Part shown: positions 1 through 9,971 of the stretch, one piece after another
How the letters are laid out: each line of letters begins with the position of its first letter
Numbering within the stretch: position 1 is the stretch's first letter
Assembly: GCA_963807235.1 (NCBI GenBank)
Contig: CAWEBF010000037.1
Location: forward strand, 1-50,349
DNA from: CAWEBF01 sp963807235
GTDB taxonomy: Bacteria > Acidobacteriota > Vicinamibacteria > Vicinamibacterales > UBA2999
Direction of reading: 5' to 3'
DNA length: 50,349 nt
Notes under the pieces: model-generated
Database searches by the model: none
Told to the model about the DNA's origin: nothing
What the model saw: the letters and a program-made list of their open reading frames with translations, nothing else
Position numbers and translations under genes: made by a program

Positions 1-1556
1 TGTGGGACGAGCCAGGACTGCCCTTCGCCGTACCCGACCTGTTGCCGCCAGTAGGCCCGGACGCTCGCGCGATGGTGATGCCAGACCAGAGCCGCGGGCA
101 CGAACTCGATGCGCCCGCCGGCATTCTGCAACCGCCAGCAGACGTCGACGTCGTCTCCGGCACGCAAGTAGATCGGGTTGAACCCGCCGATGGCGCGCAA
201 GGCGTCGCGACGGACCGCGAGGTTACAGCCGGGCACGTGCTCCGCCGTGCGATCGTCGAGGAGCACGTGGTCGGACCGCCGGGAGCACGCGCGACGCAGT
301 GCGCCATCCACGGGCTGTCGATCGGCGGCAGGCTGAGCCCTCCCGCGGCAACCACGTCGGCGTTGGCGAACGGCTGGACCAGATAGGTGAGCCAGTCGGG
401 ATCCACCCGCACGTCGGCATCCGTATACGCCACGATGTCGCCGGTCGCCGCAGCGAGGCCGGCGTTACGGGCGGCGCTCAGGCCGGCGTGCTCGAGATCG
501 ATCACGGCGGCACGACGGATGCTGCCGCGCGATGGCGCCCGTACGTCAGTCGAGCCATCGTCCACGACAATGACTTCGAAGTTCGGATAGGTCAGCCGTT
601 CCAGTGAGGTGAGGCACTCGTCCAGCGTGTCGGCAGCGTTGTAGGCGCAGACCAGGACCGACACTTTCAGGCGCGTGCGCGGCTCCGCCGCCGAAAACGG
701 GACGCTTGAAAAGACATCCGCAACCGACTGCAGGACCGGCTTCGGGCGTCGTTCGGCATCGACCAGGCCGAAGGCCCAGTCGTTGATGGCTGTCCCCCCC
801 GCCACCATTCGTCGGTCCACGCAAACGCCACCGCGCCACAGGCGCCCTCGGCAAACGACGCCCGGAGTTGCATCGCGGTGAGCCCGGCCTGTCCATTCAG
901 GCCTTCCCGCGAGCTGTCGGCGCCGGCTTCGGCCACCAGCAGAGGCTTGTGACCGGAGATGTTTTGCAGGCGCGCCAGGTAGGCGCGGAGATCGCGCTCG
1001 CGATGCAGGTAGACGTTGAACGCGCACAGGTCGACGAACGGAAGATTGAGGTATCGGTCGGCGGATAGTTGACGTAGGTGAAGAGCGTGTCTGGCGCGAT
1101 CGCCTTGGCGTCGGCATACAGGTCGGAGAGAAACCGTTCGACACGCTCAGGGCCAAGCCAGCGCACGACCGCGGCGGGGATCTCGTTGCCAAGCGCCAGC
1201 ATCAGAACCGCCGGGTGCGACGCGAGCGCGCGCACGTGCGCCACGACGTCCCGCCGGATGGCTCTGGACAACTGCCGGTCGTCGAGAAAGGCGACGTGGT
1301 CGGCCCACGGCACCCCGGCCATGATCCGCAGGCCGTGCTGTTGCGCCAGGTCCAGGAACCGCTGATCGGGCACCGTGTAGGTGCGGAGCATATTCACGCC
1401 CGCGCGCCGCATCAACGCGAAGTCTTCGGCGATGCGCGCGGGCGGTGGAAAGTACCGGCCGTCCTCGTCAGGCGCGAACGTGCCGTAGCTCACGCCCTTG
1501 ACCCAGAACCGCTCCGGGCCGAGTTGAAGAAATTTACCCGCGACCGTCGCTCGCAC
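1..1556 (-). CDS. Glycoside hydrolase - glycosyltransferase family 2 fusion (3' end outside window, frameshifted)
   Basis: The N-terminal ~280 residues read as a TIM-barrel glycoside hydrolase of the GH-A clan type: WVKGVSYGTFAP near the start, the acid/base pair in LALGNEIP, and a likely nucleophile Glu in LLVAEAGADS. A GT-A fold family 2 glycosyltransferase follows in the same polypeptide: VSVLVCAYNAADTLDECL, the nucleotide-binding VVDDGSTD, and the metal-binding DADVRVD. The start is a GTG at 1556 with an in-frame TAA just upstream. The gene runs off the window at base 1. Three frame changes are needed, near 1060, inside the C7 run at about 796-802, and near 270. Each restores strongly conserved sequence, so I read this as one gene with sequencing indels. 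Likely role: surface polysaccharide or glycoconjugate synthesis or remodelling; the substrate cannot be inferred. Confidence 0.75.
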
Positions 1557-2007
1557 GAGCTGTGCTGTTTACGTGGTGATCGTGATCACCCGTGTCAGGC
1601 CGCTGGCGGCGAAGCCGCCGCCGGGTGAGTGCGCCAATCGTGGACAGATTGCTCATCGACCTGCGCACGCCGACCCGCGCGGATTACAGATCCGTCGCAC
1701 GAGCTTCGTCGATCGAGTCGATCGAGTCGATCGAGAGATGGTGCCCGAACCGCTGCCATACAAGGACTGCGCCAACGTGCGATCAACGTGGCGTCGAGCG
1801 GCGTGGCGCGGCAGGCCCCGCCGCATGTCGGCTTCTGATGCGTGGGCGCGCGTCGTTACACGATCAACCGCAACGTGGCTGCACGCGCTGGCCACGGTGG
1901 CACGCAGCGACGCCACTAACGATGAGCTGCGCGGCATGGGAGGCCGTCGAGCGCGATTGTGGTTCAGCTTGTCTCGACACTAAAATCCCGAGCAGGAGGA
2001 GCCACGA
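1557..2007. other. Intergenic interval without a supported gene
   Basis: About 450 bases between the GTG start of the glycosyltransferase fusion (reading left) and the DUF6152 gene (reading right). Six-frame reading gives only short low-complexity frames with no recognisable domain. It holds a 9-bp tandem repeat (1711-1737), and it ends with a clear ribosome binding site, AGGAGG, about 10 bases before the ATG at 2008. Promoters for the divergent genes presumably lie here, but I could not place them. Confidence 0.5.
1711..1737. repeat. 9-bp tandem repeat, 2.8 copies
   Basis: The unit GATCGAGTC is repeated twice exactly, and a third copy matches for its first seven bases (GATCGAG, then AG). 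It lies in non-coding sequence between divergent genes. Function unknown. Confidence 0.6.
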
Positions 2008-2380
2008 ATGAGAGTTTCAGCCGTGCGGGCACTGGTCGTTCTCGCGCTCATCTCCCCGATACCGTTGCAGGCTCATCACCTGTGGCCGGTGAGCCGTTCC
2101 AGTCGTCACGGTCAAGGGCACCGTGACCGGGTTCACATGGGCCAACCCCCATCCGATGATCGCGCTCGAGGTTCGGACCGACGACGGCAAGGTGGAAAAG
2201 TGGTCGGTCGGCGGACCCGCCCTCAACCGGATGGAGGCAAACGGCTGGACCAGAACGACGGTCAAACCCGGGGACGTGATCACGGGCATCGGCTATCAGT
2301 TCACGGACGGCCAGAAAATCATCAGGCTCGAACGGGTGCTCTTGCCCGACGGCAAGGAGATGCGCGTCTACGGCGGCTAG
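2008..2380 (+). CDS. DUF6152 family secreted protein (one frameshift)
   Basis: A small exported protein. The signal peptide (MRVSAVRALVVLALISP...LQA) is followed directly by the HHxWP motif after cleavage, then a beta-rich domain with VTVKGTVTGFTWANPHP and a C-terminal GKEMRVYGG. This matches the DUF6152 family, common in Acidobacteriota and Proteobacteria and of unknown function. The start ATG at 2008 has a strong AGGAGG site. The reading frame changes near 2100, between the HHLWPV region and VTVKGT; one missing or extra base explains it. The gene lies just upstream of a WEGDTLVVE secreted protein, a pairing that suggests a shared envelope role. Confidence 0.75.
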
Positions 2381-2473
2381 GCGCACACGCGCCATCGTGA
2401 ATCGGCCCGCGTTGAAGCCCGTGGTGGAGGCGGGCGCTTCATGGCACAATCCGCTCGCGAAAGGGGCGTGGCC

Positions 2474-3557
2474 ATGAAAGCAGGTTTCGTCGCCGTGCTC
2501 GTCGTCGCCGCGAGCGGCGCGCTCGCGGCCCAATGGCTCGGGCAGCCGACTGCGGGAATTCCCCGCACGCCTGACGGCAAGCCGAATCTGACGGCGCCGC
2601 CGCCGCGGGCGCCGGACGGCAAGCCCGATCTCTCGGGGCTGTGGACGAAGACGTCGCCGAAGTACGCGCGCAACATCGCCGCGGATCTCAAGCCCGAGGA
2701 GATTCGTCCGCGCGACACGCGAGACGGTGGAGCGTCACCGCGAGGATCTCGGCAAGGACGGCATGCAGGTGCGCTGCCTTCCGCTCGGCCCGGCCTACGC
2801 CACGTCCGGCGATAGCACCGGGTCGGAGATGATGCGCATCGTCCAGACGCCGCAGCTCATCGTGATGCTGAACCCGGACCTCACCTACCGGCAGATCTGG
2901 ATGGACGGCCGCGCGCTCGAGAAGAGCCCGAACGTATCGTGGATGGGCTACTCCGTCGGACGCTGGGAGGGCGATACGCTGGTGGTCGAAAGCTACGGCT
3001 TCCACCCCGGCACATGGCTCGACCGGGACGGTCATCCCCACACCGAGCAGCTGCGCCTCACCGAGCGGTATCGCCGCCCGAGCTTCGGCAAGCTGGAAAC
3101 CGAGGTCACGTTCGACGACCCAGGCGCGTACACCCGGCCGTGGACGGTGAAGGTCGTGTCCGAGTACGCCGCCGACACCGAGATGCTCGAGTGGGTGTGC
3201 AACGAGGGTGCGGGCCGCAGCCTGGTGCACTGGGTGGGCAAGGCCTCGGACGAACGGAAGAACGAGGTCAAGGTGGCGCCGGCGGTGCTCGCGCGCTACG
3301 TCGGCACCTACGACGAGCAGGCCCCGTTCTGGAGGAGCGTGCAAGTCTCCGGGGCGCCTCAAACCTCGGGCCGCACGGTGCAGATCACGGTGGAGGACGG
3401 CCGGCTGGTGGGCAACATGGACGAGCGCGGCAAGCAGGAGCTGATCGCGGCGTCCGACACCGAGTTCAGCGGTCTCTACGGACTCGGCGTCCAGTTCTTC
3501 GACGGCGGCCTGTTCGTGAAGCACGTCTCCGGGAACTACCGCTTCGCCCGGAAATGA
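2474..3557 (+). CDS. Secreted protein of the WEGDTLVVE family, copy 1 (one frameshift)
   Basis: About 360 residues. The ATG at 2474 starts a signal peptide (MKAGFVAVLVVAASGALAAQ), followed by a proline-rich PDGKPDLSGLW segment. The main domain follows: LPLGPAYA, IMLN-like strands (QLIVMLNPDLTYRQIW), the hallmark VGRWEGDTLVVES, and an EWVCNEG segment. The C-terminus has a small beta domain (LYGLGVQFFDGG). The family is abundant in acidobacterial genomes and has no established function. The frame shifts near 2715-2727; both halves carry conserved sequence. A paralogue sits at 17039. The upstream ATG at 2441 is less likely because it precedes the signal peptide by 11 polar residues. Confidence 0.75.
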
Positions 3558-3694
3558 GCAGGGCGACGAGCGTGGGGCGCGCCGCAGGTAGCTGCCTCGT
3601 CCTGATGTTGGCGCTGGCGCTGCCGGTCCGCGCGAGCGCCGGCGTCCAGGCGGCTTCCCCGTGCGACCGGGCCTGCCTCGAACCGCGCTGGTAA
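3554..3694 (+). pseudogene. 47-residue remnant: signal peptide plus start of a CDRxCL-type secreted protein
   Basis: It begins with an ATGA overlap on the stop of the preceding gene. It encodes a good signal peptide (SCLVLMLALALPVRASA) and then SPCDRACLEPRW before TAA at 3692. Secreted bacterial proteins of this group usually begin with CDRxCL and continue for over 200 residues; here the protein stops at once, and a kinase gene starts 3 bases later. I read it as a remnant left by a deletion, or possibly a frameshift artefact, although no continuation is visible in any frame because the kinase occupies the downstream sequence. Confidence 0.45.
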
Positions 3695-3697
3695 GAC

Positions 3698-5948
3698 GTG
3701 GCGGGACCAGGAGTTCCAGGCACGCCGCCGCGCATCGGGCGATACCGCATCACCGACACGCTGGGTGAAGGCGGCATGGGCGTGGTCTACGCCGCCCTTG
3801 ATGAGCAGTTGGAGCGGCCCCTCGCCGTGAAGGTGCTTCGACGCGAGAGCGCCGCCAATCCCATCGCCCGCGAGCGCTTCTTGCGCGAGGCCCGCCTTGC
3901 GGCCAGCGTCAATCATCCACACATCTGTCAGCTGTATGAAATCGGGGAGTCCGAGGGACAGCTGTTCATGGCTATGGAGAGGCTGGAAGGAGAGCCGCTC
4001 GCGGCCCGCCTCGGCCGCGGCGCCGTGCCGCTCGCCGATGCCGTGCAGATCGGACTCGAAGTGCTCGAGGCGCTCGATGCGCTGCATCGTCGCGGCATCA
4101 CGCACCGCGACCTGAAGCCATCGAACGTGTTTCTGACCCCCCACGGCGCGAAGGTGCTCGACTTCGGCATCTCACTGATCCAGGCGGACGACACGACCCG
4201 TGCCGCTTGACCGGTACGGGAGCGATGCTGGGGACCCCGAAGTACATGGCCCCCGAACAGGCGCGCGGAGAGCCTGTCACCGCCAGCACCGACCTGTTCG
4301 CCGTGGGCGCGATCCTCTACGAAATGCTCGCGGGCGTCGCCGCATTCGAGGCCGACAGCGTCCACGCGGTCCTGCAAAAGGTCCTGCATCCCGACGTGCC
4401 GACGCTCGGAGGCTCGCCGGCGGTCGCGGCGGCCGATCGCGTCATTCACCGCGCGCTCGCGCACTCTCCAGCCCTGCGATATGCCAGCGCGGCGGCGATG
4501 GCCGAGGACCTGCGGACGGCGCTTACCGCAGAAGGCCATGAAGGCAACCGTCGCGTGCGGCCAGTCACCCGGCTCATGGTGCTGCCGTTTCGGCTGTTGA
4601 GACCTGACTCCGAGATCGACTTCCTGGCTTTCAGCCTGGCCGATGCAATCACGAATTCGCTGTCTCCTCTCGAATCGCTCGTCGTTCGCTCCACGCTTGC
4701 TGCGGCCCGGTTCGCCTCGAATCCTCCGGATCTGAGCACGATCGCCAGCGAAGCCAACGTCGACGTCGTGCTGAGCGGCACCTTGCTTCGCGCCGGCGAT
4801 GTGTTGCGGGTCAGCGCGCAGCTGCTGGAAGCGCCCGGCGGGACCGTTCTCTGGTCGCACTCGGCGCAGGTGGCGCTCGGAGACATCTTTCAGCTTCAGG
4901 ACACGCTGACGCGGCAGATCGTCGAATCGCTGGCGCTGCCGCTGTCGGGCCGGGAGCGTCGCGCCCTGGATCAGGACGTCCCTTCGAACGCCAGGGTGTA
5001 CGAGTTCTATTTGCGCGCGAACCCACTGTTTCATGACTCCGAATCCTGGGAGGTCGCGCGCGACCTGTACCTGCAGTGTGTCCAAGCCGACCCGCAGTAC
5101 GCGCCGGCGTGGGCGCGGCTCGGCCGCCTGTATCACGTCATCGGCAAATATCGGAGCAAACCCGAAGACTATTCCAGGAGCGAGTCCGCGCTGAACCGTG
5201 CGCTCGAGCTCAATCCGGACCTCTCGATCGCCGACCGTTTTTATGCGCAGCTGGAGACCGGCGACCTCGGCCGGGCGCAGGAAGCGATGGTCCGGCTCGT
5301 TCGCCGCGCGGCGTCACGCGCCAGCGACCCGGAGCTGTTTGCGGTGCTCGTGCCCGCCTGCCGCTATTGCGGGCTGCTGCGGCACTCGCTCGCGGTGTAC
5401 GAGCGCGCCGCGCGCCTGGATCCACACGTTCGGACGAGCGTGCAGCACACGTTCTTCTGCTCGGCGACTACTTGCGGTCTGCAGCCGAAGGCGAACGATC
5501 GTGGAGCCCGGGCAGCACGTGGAGCCTATCGCTCACGTGTGCCGGACATCCGGATGCCGGGGCGGCCGCTGAAGTCGAGATACAGCGGTATGCCAACACA
5601 CCGTTTCGCGACAAGGTGTTAGGCGTGATCGAACCCGAGCGTGCACCCCTGCGGGCAGCCGTGGACGGGCTGATCGCGTCAGGCTTCCGCGATCCCGAAG
5701 GACTCTTCTATCAGGTGATCAAGCTCGCTCACGCGGGAGACCTCGATCGCGCGGTGGAGATCCTCTCGGACGTCGTCGACCACGGGTTCTATCCGTACGA
5801 AACGTTCAGGCGGCACGCGTGGCTGGATTCCTTGCGTGATCGTGGGGATTTCAACGCCATTCTGGAAAAGGCCGAACGACGCCATCAGGAGGCCCGCGCC
5901 GCGTTTGTGTCGGCTGGGGGGGAGACATTGCTCGGCGTGGAAGGCTAG
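3698..5948 (+). CDS. Serine/threonine protein kinase with TolB/FlgO-like and TPR-like C-terminal regions (two frameshifts)
   Basis: Hanks-type kinase. It has the glycine loop LGEGGMGVVY, the catalytic Lys in LAVKVL, helix C Glu in FLREARLA, HRDLKPSN, DFG, and MAPEQ as the APE motif, all within the first ~190 residues. A TolB/FlgO-like region follows (RLMVLPFRLLRPDSEIDFLA ... DVVLSGTLLRAGDVLRVSAQ), then TPR-like helices (YAPAWARLGRLYHVIGKY). No membrane segment was seen, so it is probably cytoplasmic. GTG start at 3698. Frame breaks: near 4205, where a TGA replaces the expected LTGTGAMLGTPKY continuation, and near 5455, in the TTCTTCT tract. The C-terminal end at 5948 is intact. Substrates are unknown; such kinases often act alone. 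Confidence 0.8.
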
Positions 5949-5962
5949 CAGGACGATCACCG

Positions 5963-6358
5963 ATGCCTTCTCTCGACGATCTTGCGGTTCGCGAGCGCTT
6001 CGTTCGCGCGTCAGGGCCGGGCGGCCAGAACGTCAACAAGGTCGCGACCGCAGTGGAACTGCGAGTCAATCTCCGTGACTCGTCTCTGCCCGACGACGTC
6101 AAGAGCCGGCTGATCGCGTTGGCGGGGCACCGAATGACAGCCGACGGTGAACTGGTGATCGACGCCCGCGAACACCGGACGCAGTCGCAGAATCGTGAGG
6201 CGGCCCGCGCCAGGCTGGAGGCGCTCCTCGAGCAGGCCAGCCGCCGGCCGAAGACACGGCGGAAGACGAAACAGTCGAAGGCGGGGATTGAGCGCCGACT
6301 GGACGCGAAGAAGCGACGGAGTGCGGCGAAGGTGAGGCGGCGTGCCACTGACGAGTGA
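5963..6358 (+). CDS. arfB: Alternative ribosome-rescue factor ArfB (class I release-factor-like peptidyl-tRNA hydrolase)
   Basis: 131 residues, intact. It has the release-factor GGQ loop in RASGPGGQNVNKVATAVEL, then a typical fold (DDVKSRLIALAG, DGELVIDAREHRTQSQNR) and a strongly basic C-terminal tail (RRPKTRRKTKQSK...). In the known family this tail enters the empty mRNA channel of stalled ribosomes, while GGQ hydrolyses the peptidyl-tRNA. Length and motif order match ArfB/YaeJ. It starts at ATG 5963, 14 bases after the kinase gene. It is convergent with the serine hydrolase gene to its right. Confidence 0.92.
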   Translation: MPSLDDLAVRERFVRASGPGGQNVNKVATAVELRVNLRDSSLPDDVKSRLIALAGHRMTADGELVIDAREHRTQSQNREAARARLEALLEQASRRPKTRRKTKQSKAGIERRLDAKKRRSAAKVRRRATDE

Positions 6359-6395
6359 CACGCCGTTCTGGAACGCGGAGGCTGAATCCGCCGCC

Positions 6396-7605
6396 CTACT
6401 TCAGGTTCCTGTAGACCGCCTCTTCGACACTGGCATAGACCTTCATCGACGCCTCGTCGTAGAACGGCAGCGTCTGCATCATCACCACGACGCCGATCTC
6501 CTGGCCCGGATCGATGAAGAAGTGCGTGTTGAAAATGCCCGCCCACGTGCCGCTCCCTGGGCTGCGCCGATTCGCCTGTTTCTCCGCCGCGAGCTGGAAG
6601 CCGAGTCCCCAGCGGTCCTTGCCGGCGCCGAAAGGAAAGTTCCGCGACAGCGTCTGATTCGCCGACTCCTGCGGCTGCACCACCACGCTGCCCATGTGGT
6701 TCTCGAAGATCGTCTTCACCGAACGCTCGCTCAGGATGCGCCTGCCGTTCAGGGTCCCCCGGTTGAGGAGCATGCGCAGGAACAGGCCGTAGTCGGTGCT
6801 TGTGCCGTAGAGACCACCGTCGCCTTGCACTTGCGCGGGCAGCGTGGCTGGCACCGGCCGCTCCACGAACTTCCCATCGGCGCCACGCGCGTTCACGGCC
6901 ACCACACGCGACACTTTCTCCGCCGGCACGAGATAGCTCGTGTCGTGCATGCCGAGCGGCTGCAGGATGCGCGACGCGAGGAACGCATCGATCTTCTGTC
7001 CAGAAATCGCCTCGACGACGTGGCCGAGGACGCGTGTGCTGGCGCCATAGGCCCAGCTCTCGCCCGGATCGAAGAGGAGCGGCAGATCGAGCTCGGTTCT
7101 TCTCCTTCGCCATGATCTTCGTCAGCGTCGGGCTCGAGAACCCGTACCCGATGCCGGACGTGTGCGTCAGCAGATGGCGGATGGTGATCGCACGCTTCGC
7201 GGGACGCGTTTCGTAACTGGCGTCAGCCTCGTTGAATTTGCTGATGACGAGCGGGGCCTTCCACTTCGGCAGGTACGTCGCCACCTCGTCGTCGAGCTTC
7301 AGTTTGCCCTCGTCCACGAGCATCATGATTGCGACCGATGTCACCGGCTTGGTCATCGACGCCATGTTGACGATTGTGTCTTTCGCCATCGGCGTGCCGG
7401 TGAGCGTACGGCTCTTGCCGTAGGCTTCGTTGTAGAGGAGGCCGTCCTTGTTGACCACGGCGACGGCGACGCCAGGCACGTCGCCGCGATCGGTCGCGGT
7501 CTTGAGGACCGAGGAAACGGCGGCGGCTCCCTGCTCCGGAAGCGTCGGCGCCGCTGAGAGGACCGCGATGAAAAGCACGGGAAGTAGCCAGGGCAGACGT
7601 TTCAT
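6396..7605 (-). CDS. Serine hydrolase, beta-lactamase class C / esterase EstB family (one frameshift)
   Basis: Exported protein with signal peptide MKRLPWLLPVLFIAVLSAAP. The catalytic SxxK motif is in NMASMTKPVTS, followed by LLTHTSGIGYGF. The second half (LGMHDTSYLVPAEKV ... WGLGFQL ... GTWAGIFNTHFFIDPGQEIG) is typical of the beta-lactamase-related hydrolases. It may act on esters, D-peptides or beta-lactams; the sequence does not decide. The frame breaks near 7095 (after MAKEKNR), and conserved sequence resumes in the frame that ends at 6396. Start 7605 is preferred over ATG 7614 because an AGGA lies 8 bases upstream of it. Confidence 0.82.
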
Positions 7606-7652
7606 GGACGTCATCCTACCAGCCCTGCCGGCCCTATACTGAATTCCTCAGC

Positions 7653-8150
7653 ATGTTCGGCCGGCTATGCCTTGTGTTGATGTTCGCGCTCGGGCCGCTC
7701 CCGGCCGCCGAGCCGATCCGCGTGCTCGTCTTTACGACGACCGACTGCCCTATCTCGAATCGTTACGCGCCAGAGATCCAGCGCCTTGCCGCAAAGTTCG
7801 CGGATCAGGCACGGTTCGTGCTCGTGTATCCGGTGGCGACGGATTCTCCCCAACTGATTCGCGAGCACCAGAAGAAGTTCGGCTACTCGCTCGAGTCGAT
7901 CCGCGACACCGCGCAGAAGCTGGTCAGGCAGACCGGCGTGACCGTCACGCCGGAAGTCGCGGTAATGGTCGGCGAGCGCATCGTGTATCGCGGGCGAATC
8001 GATGATCGTTACGTGGATCTGGGCAGGGAACGGCCGAGCCCGACACAGCGGGATTTGGAGAATGCTCTTTCGGCGTTGATCGACGGCACACCGATCGCCA
8101 CACGGGAGACGCGCGCGGTCGGGTGCATCCTCTCAGATCTATTGAAGTGA
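7653..8150 (+). CDS. Secreted redoxin / thioredoxin-like protein
   Basis: 165 residues, intact. A short signal peptide (MFGRLCLVLMFALGPLPAAEP) precedes an AhpC/TSA-type thioredoxin fold. The motif TTTDCPISNRYAPEIQRLA has a single Cys where thioredoxins have CxxC. VTVTPEVAVMVGERIVYRGRIDD matches the cis-Pro and C-terminal strands. The 3' end overlaps the next gene by 28 bases, or by 4 bases (GTGA) if that gene starts at 8147, which suggests translational coupling. The partner is a cytochrome c/copper-monooxygenase-like protein, so a role in thiol redox or copper handling for it is plausible (inference). Confidence 0.8.
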   Translation: MFGRLCLVLMFALGPLPAAEPIRVLVFTTTDCPISNRYAPEIQRLAAKFADQARFVLVYPVATDSPQLIREHQKKFGYSLESIRDTAQKLVRQTGVTVTPEVAVMVGERIVYRGRIDDRYVDLGRERPSPTQRDLENALSALIDGTPIATRETRAVGCILSDLLK

Positions 8151-9937
8151 GACCGTTCTTACTTCTTGCCGTTTCTTTCGTCCTTCTGGCTTCCCGTTCG
8201 GAAGCGCAGACGTTTGCGCAGGACATCGCCCCGATCGTCTTCGACGCCTGCGTGTCCTGCCATCGTACCGGCGGACCAGGTCCCTTCCCGCTGACGACCT
8301 ACGACGAAGTCCGCCGCAGGGCCACCCAGATCGCCCAGGTCACGCGCAGCCGCTTCATGCCGCCGTGGAAAGTCGAACCCGGCGTCGGTCATTTCGTCGG
8401 ACAGCGATTGCTCACCGATCGCGAGATCGCGTCGATCGAGCAATGGGCCAGCAACGGCGCGCCTGAAGGCGATCCGAAACGCCTGCCGGCCTTGCCGAAG
8501 CACGCTGATGGATGGCTGCTCGGGCCACCCGATCTGATCGTCAAGCCCGCGGCCGCGTTCTCGCTGCCCGCGCAACCGTCGGATGTCTTCCGCATCTTCG
8601 CGATCCGTCTGCCGGTCACGAAGCGGACCTACGTCACGGGGATCGAATTCCATCCGGGCAACGCGCGCGTGGTGCACCACGCCAACATCCGCATCGATCG
8701 CTCACCGGCGACCCGCCGCCTGGACGAGGCCGATCCGCTGCCCGGCTACGACGGCCTGATGCCGCGGTCGGCCGAGTATCCGGAAGGGCATTTTCTCGGC
8801 TGGACGCCCGGACAGATCGCGCCGCTGGTGCCGCCGGAGCTGGCGTGGACGCTCGAGCCTGGCAGCGATCTCGTCGTGCAGCTGCACTTGCAGCCGAGCG
8901 GCGCCGTCGAGGAGGTGTTGCCGGAGATCGGGTTGTATTTCTCCGACTCCGCGCCCTCGCGAACACCGACCATTCTGCGGCTCGGCTCGCAGGGCATCGA
9001 CATCCCTCCAGGAGAATCGCACTACGTCATTCGTGACTCCTACGTGTTGCCGGTGGACGTACAACTGCTCGCCGTTCAGCCGCACGCGCATTACCGCGCC
9101 AGAGAAATCCGCGGCGTGGCGCAGCTGCCCGATGGCACGTCGCGCCTGGTGATGCACATCAAGGACTGGGATTTCCGCTGGCAGCATGTCTATCGCCAGG
9201 AAGCGCCGATCCCGTTGCCGAAGGGAACGCGCTTGTCGATGGAGTACACCTACGACAATTCGGCGTCGAACGTCCGCAATCCCGAGCTGCCGCCGGCACG
9301 CGTCTTCTGGGGACAGCGCTCGAAGGACGAAATGGGTGACCTCTGGTTTCAATTGCTGGCGTCGAACGACCGCGACCGCGCGCGCCTCAGTGCCGAGATC
9401 ACGGCGAAGATGATCGGCGAGGACATCGTCGGCCTGGAGACGATGCTGAAGGTCGATCCGAGCGACGCCGAACTGCACGACGACGTGGCGCTGCTCTATC
9501 TGGAACAGGGGTTCGCGGCCAACGCCGTTCGCCACTTCCAGGCCTCGGCGGCGTTGAAACCCGAATCGGCGCCGGCGCATTTCAATCTCGGCACCGCGCT
9601 TGCCCAGGCAGGCCGCCTCGACGATTCGATCAGGGCCTTTCGAGATGCGCTGTCACGGCGTCCAGACTACGCGGTCGCGCACGGCAATCTGGGCCGCGTG
9701 TTGCTGGTGAAAGGTGACGTCGGCGAGGCTCTGAAGCACCTGCAGGAAGCGGTGCGCCTCGAGCCGAATAACCCGCAGAACCTGCTCGGGCTCTCGGAAG
9801 CGCTGGCGCAACGCGGCGCATTCGACCTGGCGATCGAGACGATCGAGCGCGCCATGAAGCTGCCGCTCTCCGAAAGCCTCGCGAAGGAGATCGTCGCGAA
9901 GCGAGCCGCCTACCTCCGGAGCCGGAAGGCGCCTTGA
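8123..9937 (+). CDS. Cytochrome c - copper type II monooxygenase-like - TPR fusion protein
   Basis: 604 residues, intact. Signal peptide, then a single haem c site CVSCH (C43, C46, H47). Next comes a region with a complete peptidylglycine-monooxygenase-type ligand set: HH185-186 (RVVHHAN) and H255 (VVQLHLQ) for the first copper, and H321/H323 (PHAHYR) with M404 (KDEMGDLWF) for the second. Spacings are close to those in PHM (107/108, 172, 242/244, 314). The C-terminal ~170 residues are TPRs (AHFNLGTALAQAGRLDDSI, AHGNLGRVLLVKGDVGEAL). Periplasmic. GTG at 8147 is an alternative start giving a 4-base overlap and a tighter signal peptide, but it has no clear Shine-Dalgarno sequence. The substrate is unknown. 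Confidence 0.85.
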   Translation: MHPLRSIEVRPFLLLAVSFVLLASRSEAQTFAQDIAPIVFDACVSCHRTGGPGPFPLTTYDEVRRRATQIAQVTRSRFMPPWKVEPGVGHFVGQRLLTDREIASIEQWASNGAPEGDPKRLPALPKHADGWLLGPPDLIVKPAAAFSLPAQPSDVFRIFAIRLPVTKRTYVTGIEFHPGNARVVHHANIRIDRSPATRRLDEADPLPGYDGLMPRSAEYPEGHFLGWTPGQIAPLVPPELAWTLEPGSDLVVQLHLQPSGAVEEVLPEIGLYFSDSAPSRTPTILRLGSQGIDIPPGESHYVIRDSYVLPVDVQLLAVQPHAHYRAREIRGVAQLPDGTSRLVMHIKDWDFRWQHVYRQEAPIPLPKGTRLSMEYTYDNSASNVRNPELPPARVFWGQRSKDEMGDLWFQLLASNDRDRARLSAEITAKMIGEDIVGLETMLKVDPSDAELHDDVALLYLEQGFAANAVRHFQASAALKPESAPAHFNLGTALAQAGRLDDSIRAFRDALSRRPDYAVAHGNLGRVLLVKGDVGEALKHLQEAVRLEPNNPQNLLGLSEALAQRGAFDLAIETIERAMKLPLSESLAKEIVAKRAAYLRSRKAP

Positions 9938-9946
9938 ATGGCGCCT
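9927..9946. terminator. Candidate bidirectional stem-loop between convergent genes
   Basis: Perfect 7-bp inverted repeat AGGCGCC / GGCGCCT with a 6-base loop that contains the stop codon of the monooxygenase-like gene. It lies at the junction of two convergent genes (9937 and 9972). There is no U-run, so intrinsic termination is not certain. Confidence 0.35.
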
Positions 9947-9971
9947 GGCGCCCGCTGTCTTATAGCGGCTG

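Noticed and set aside
2410..2440. Hairpin GAAGCCCG...CGGGCGCTTC between the DUF6152 gene and the next gene
   Set aside because: The stem contains a bulge and no U-run follows; too weak to call a terminator.
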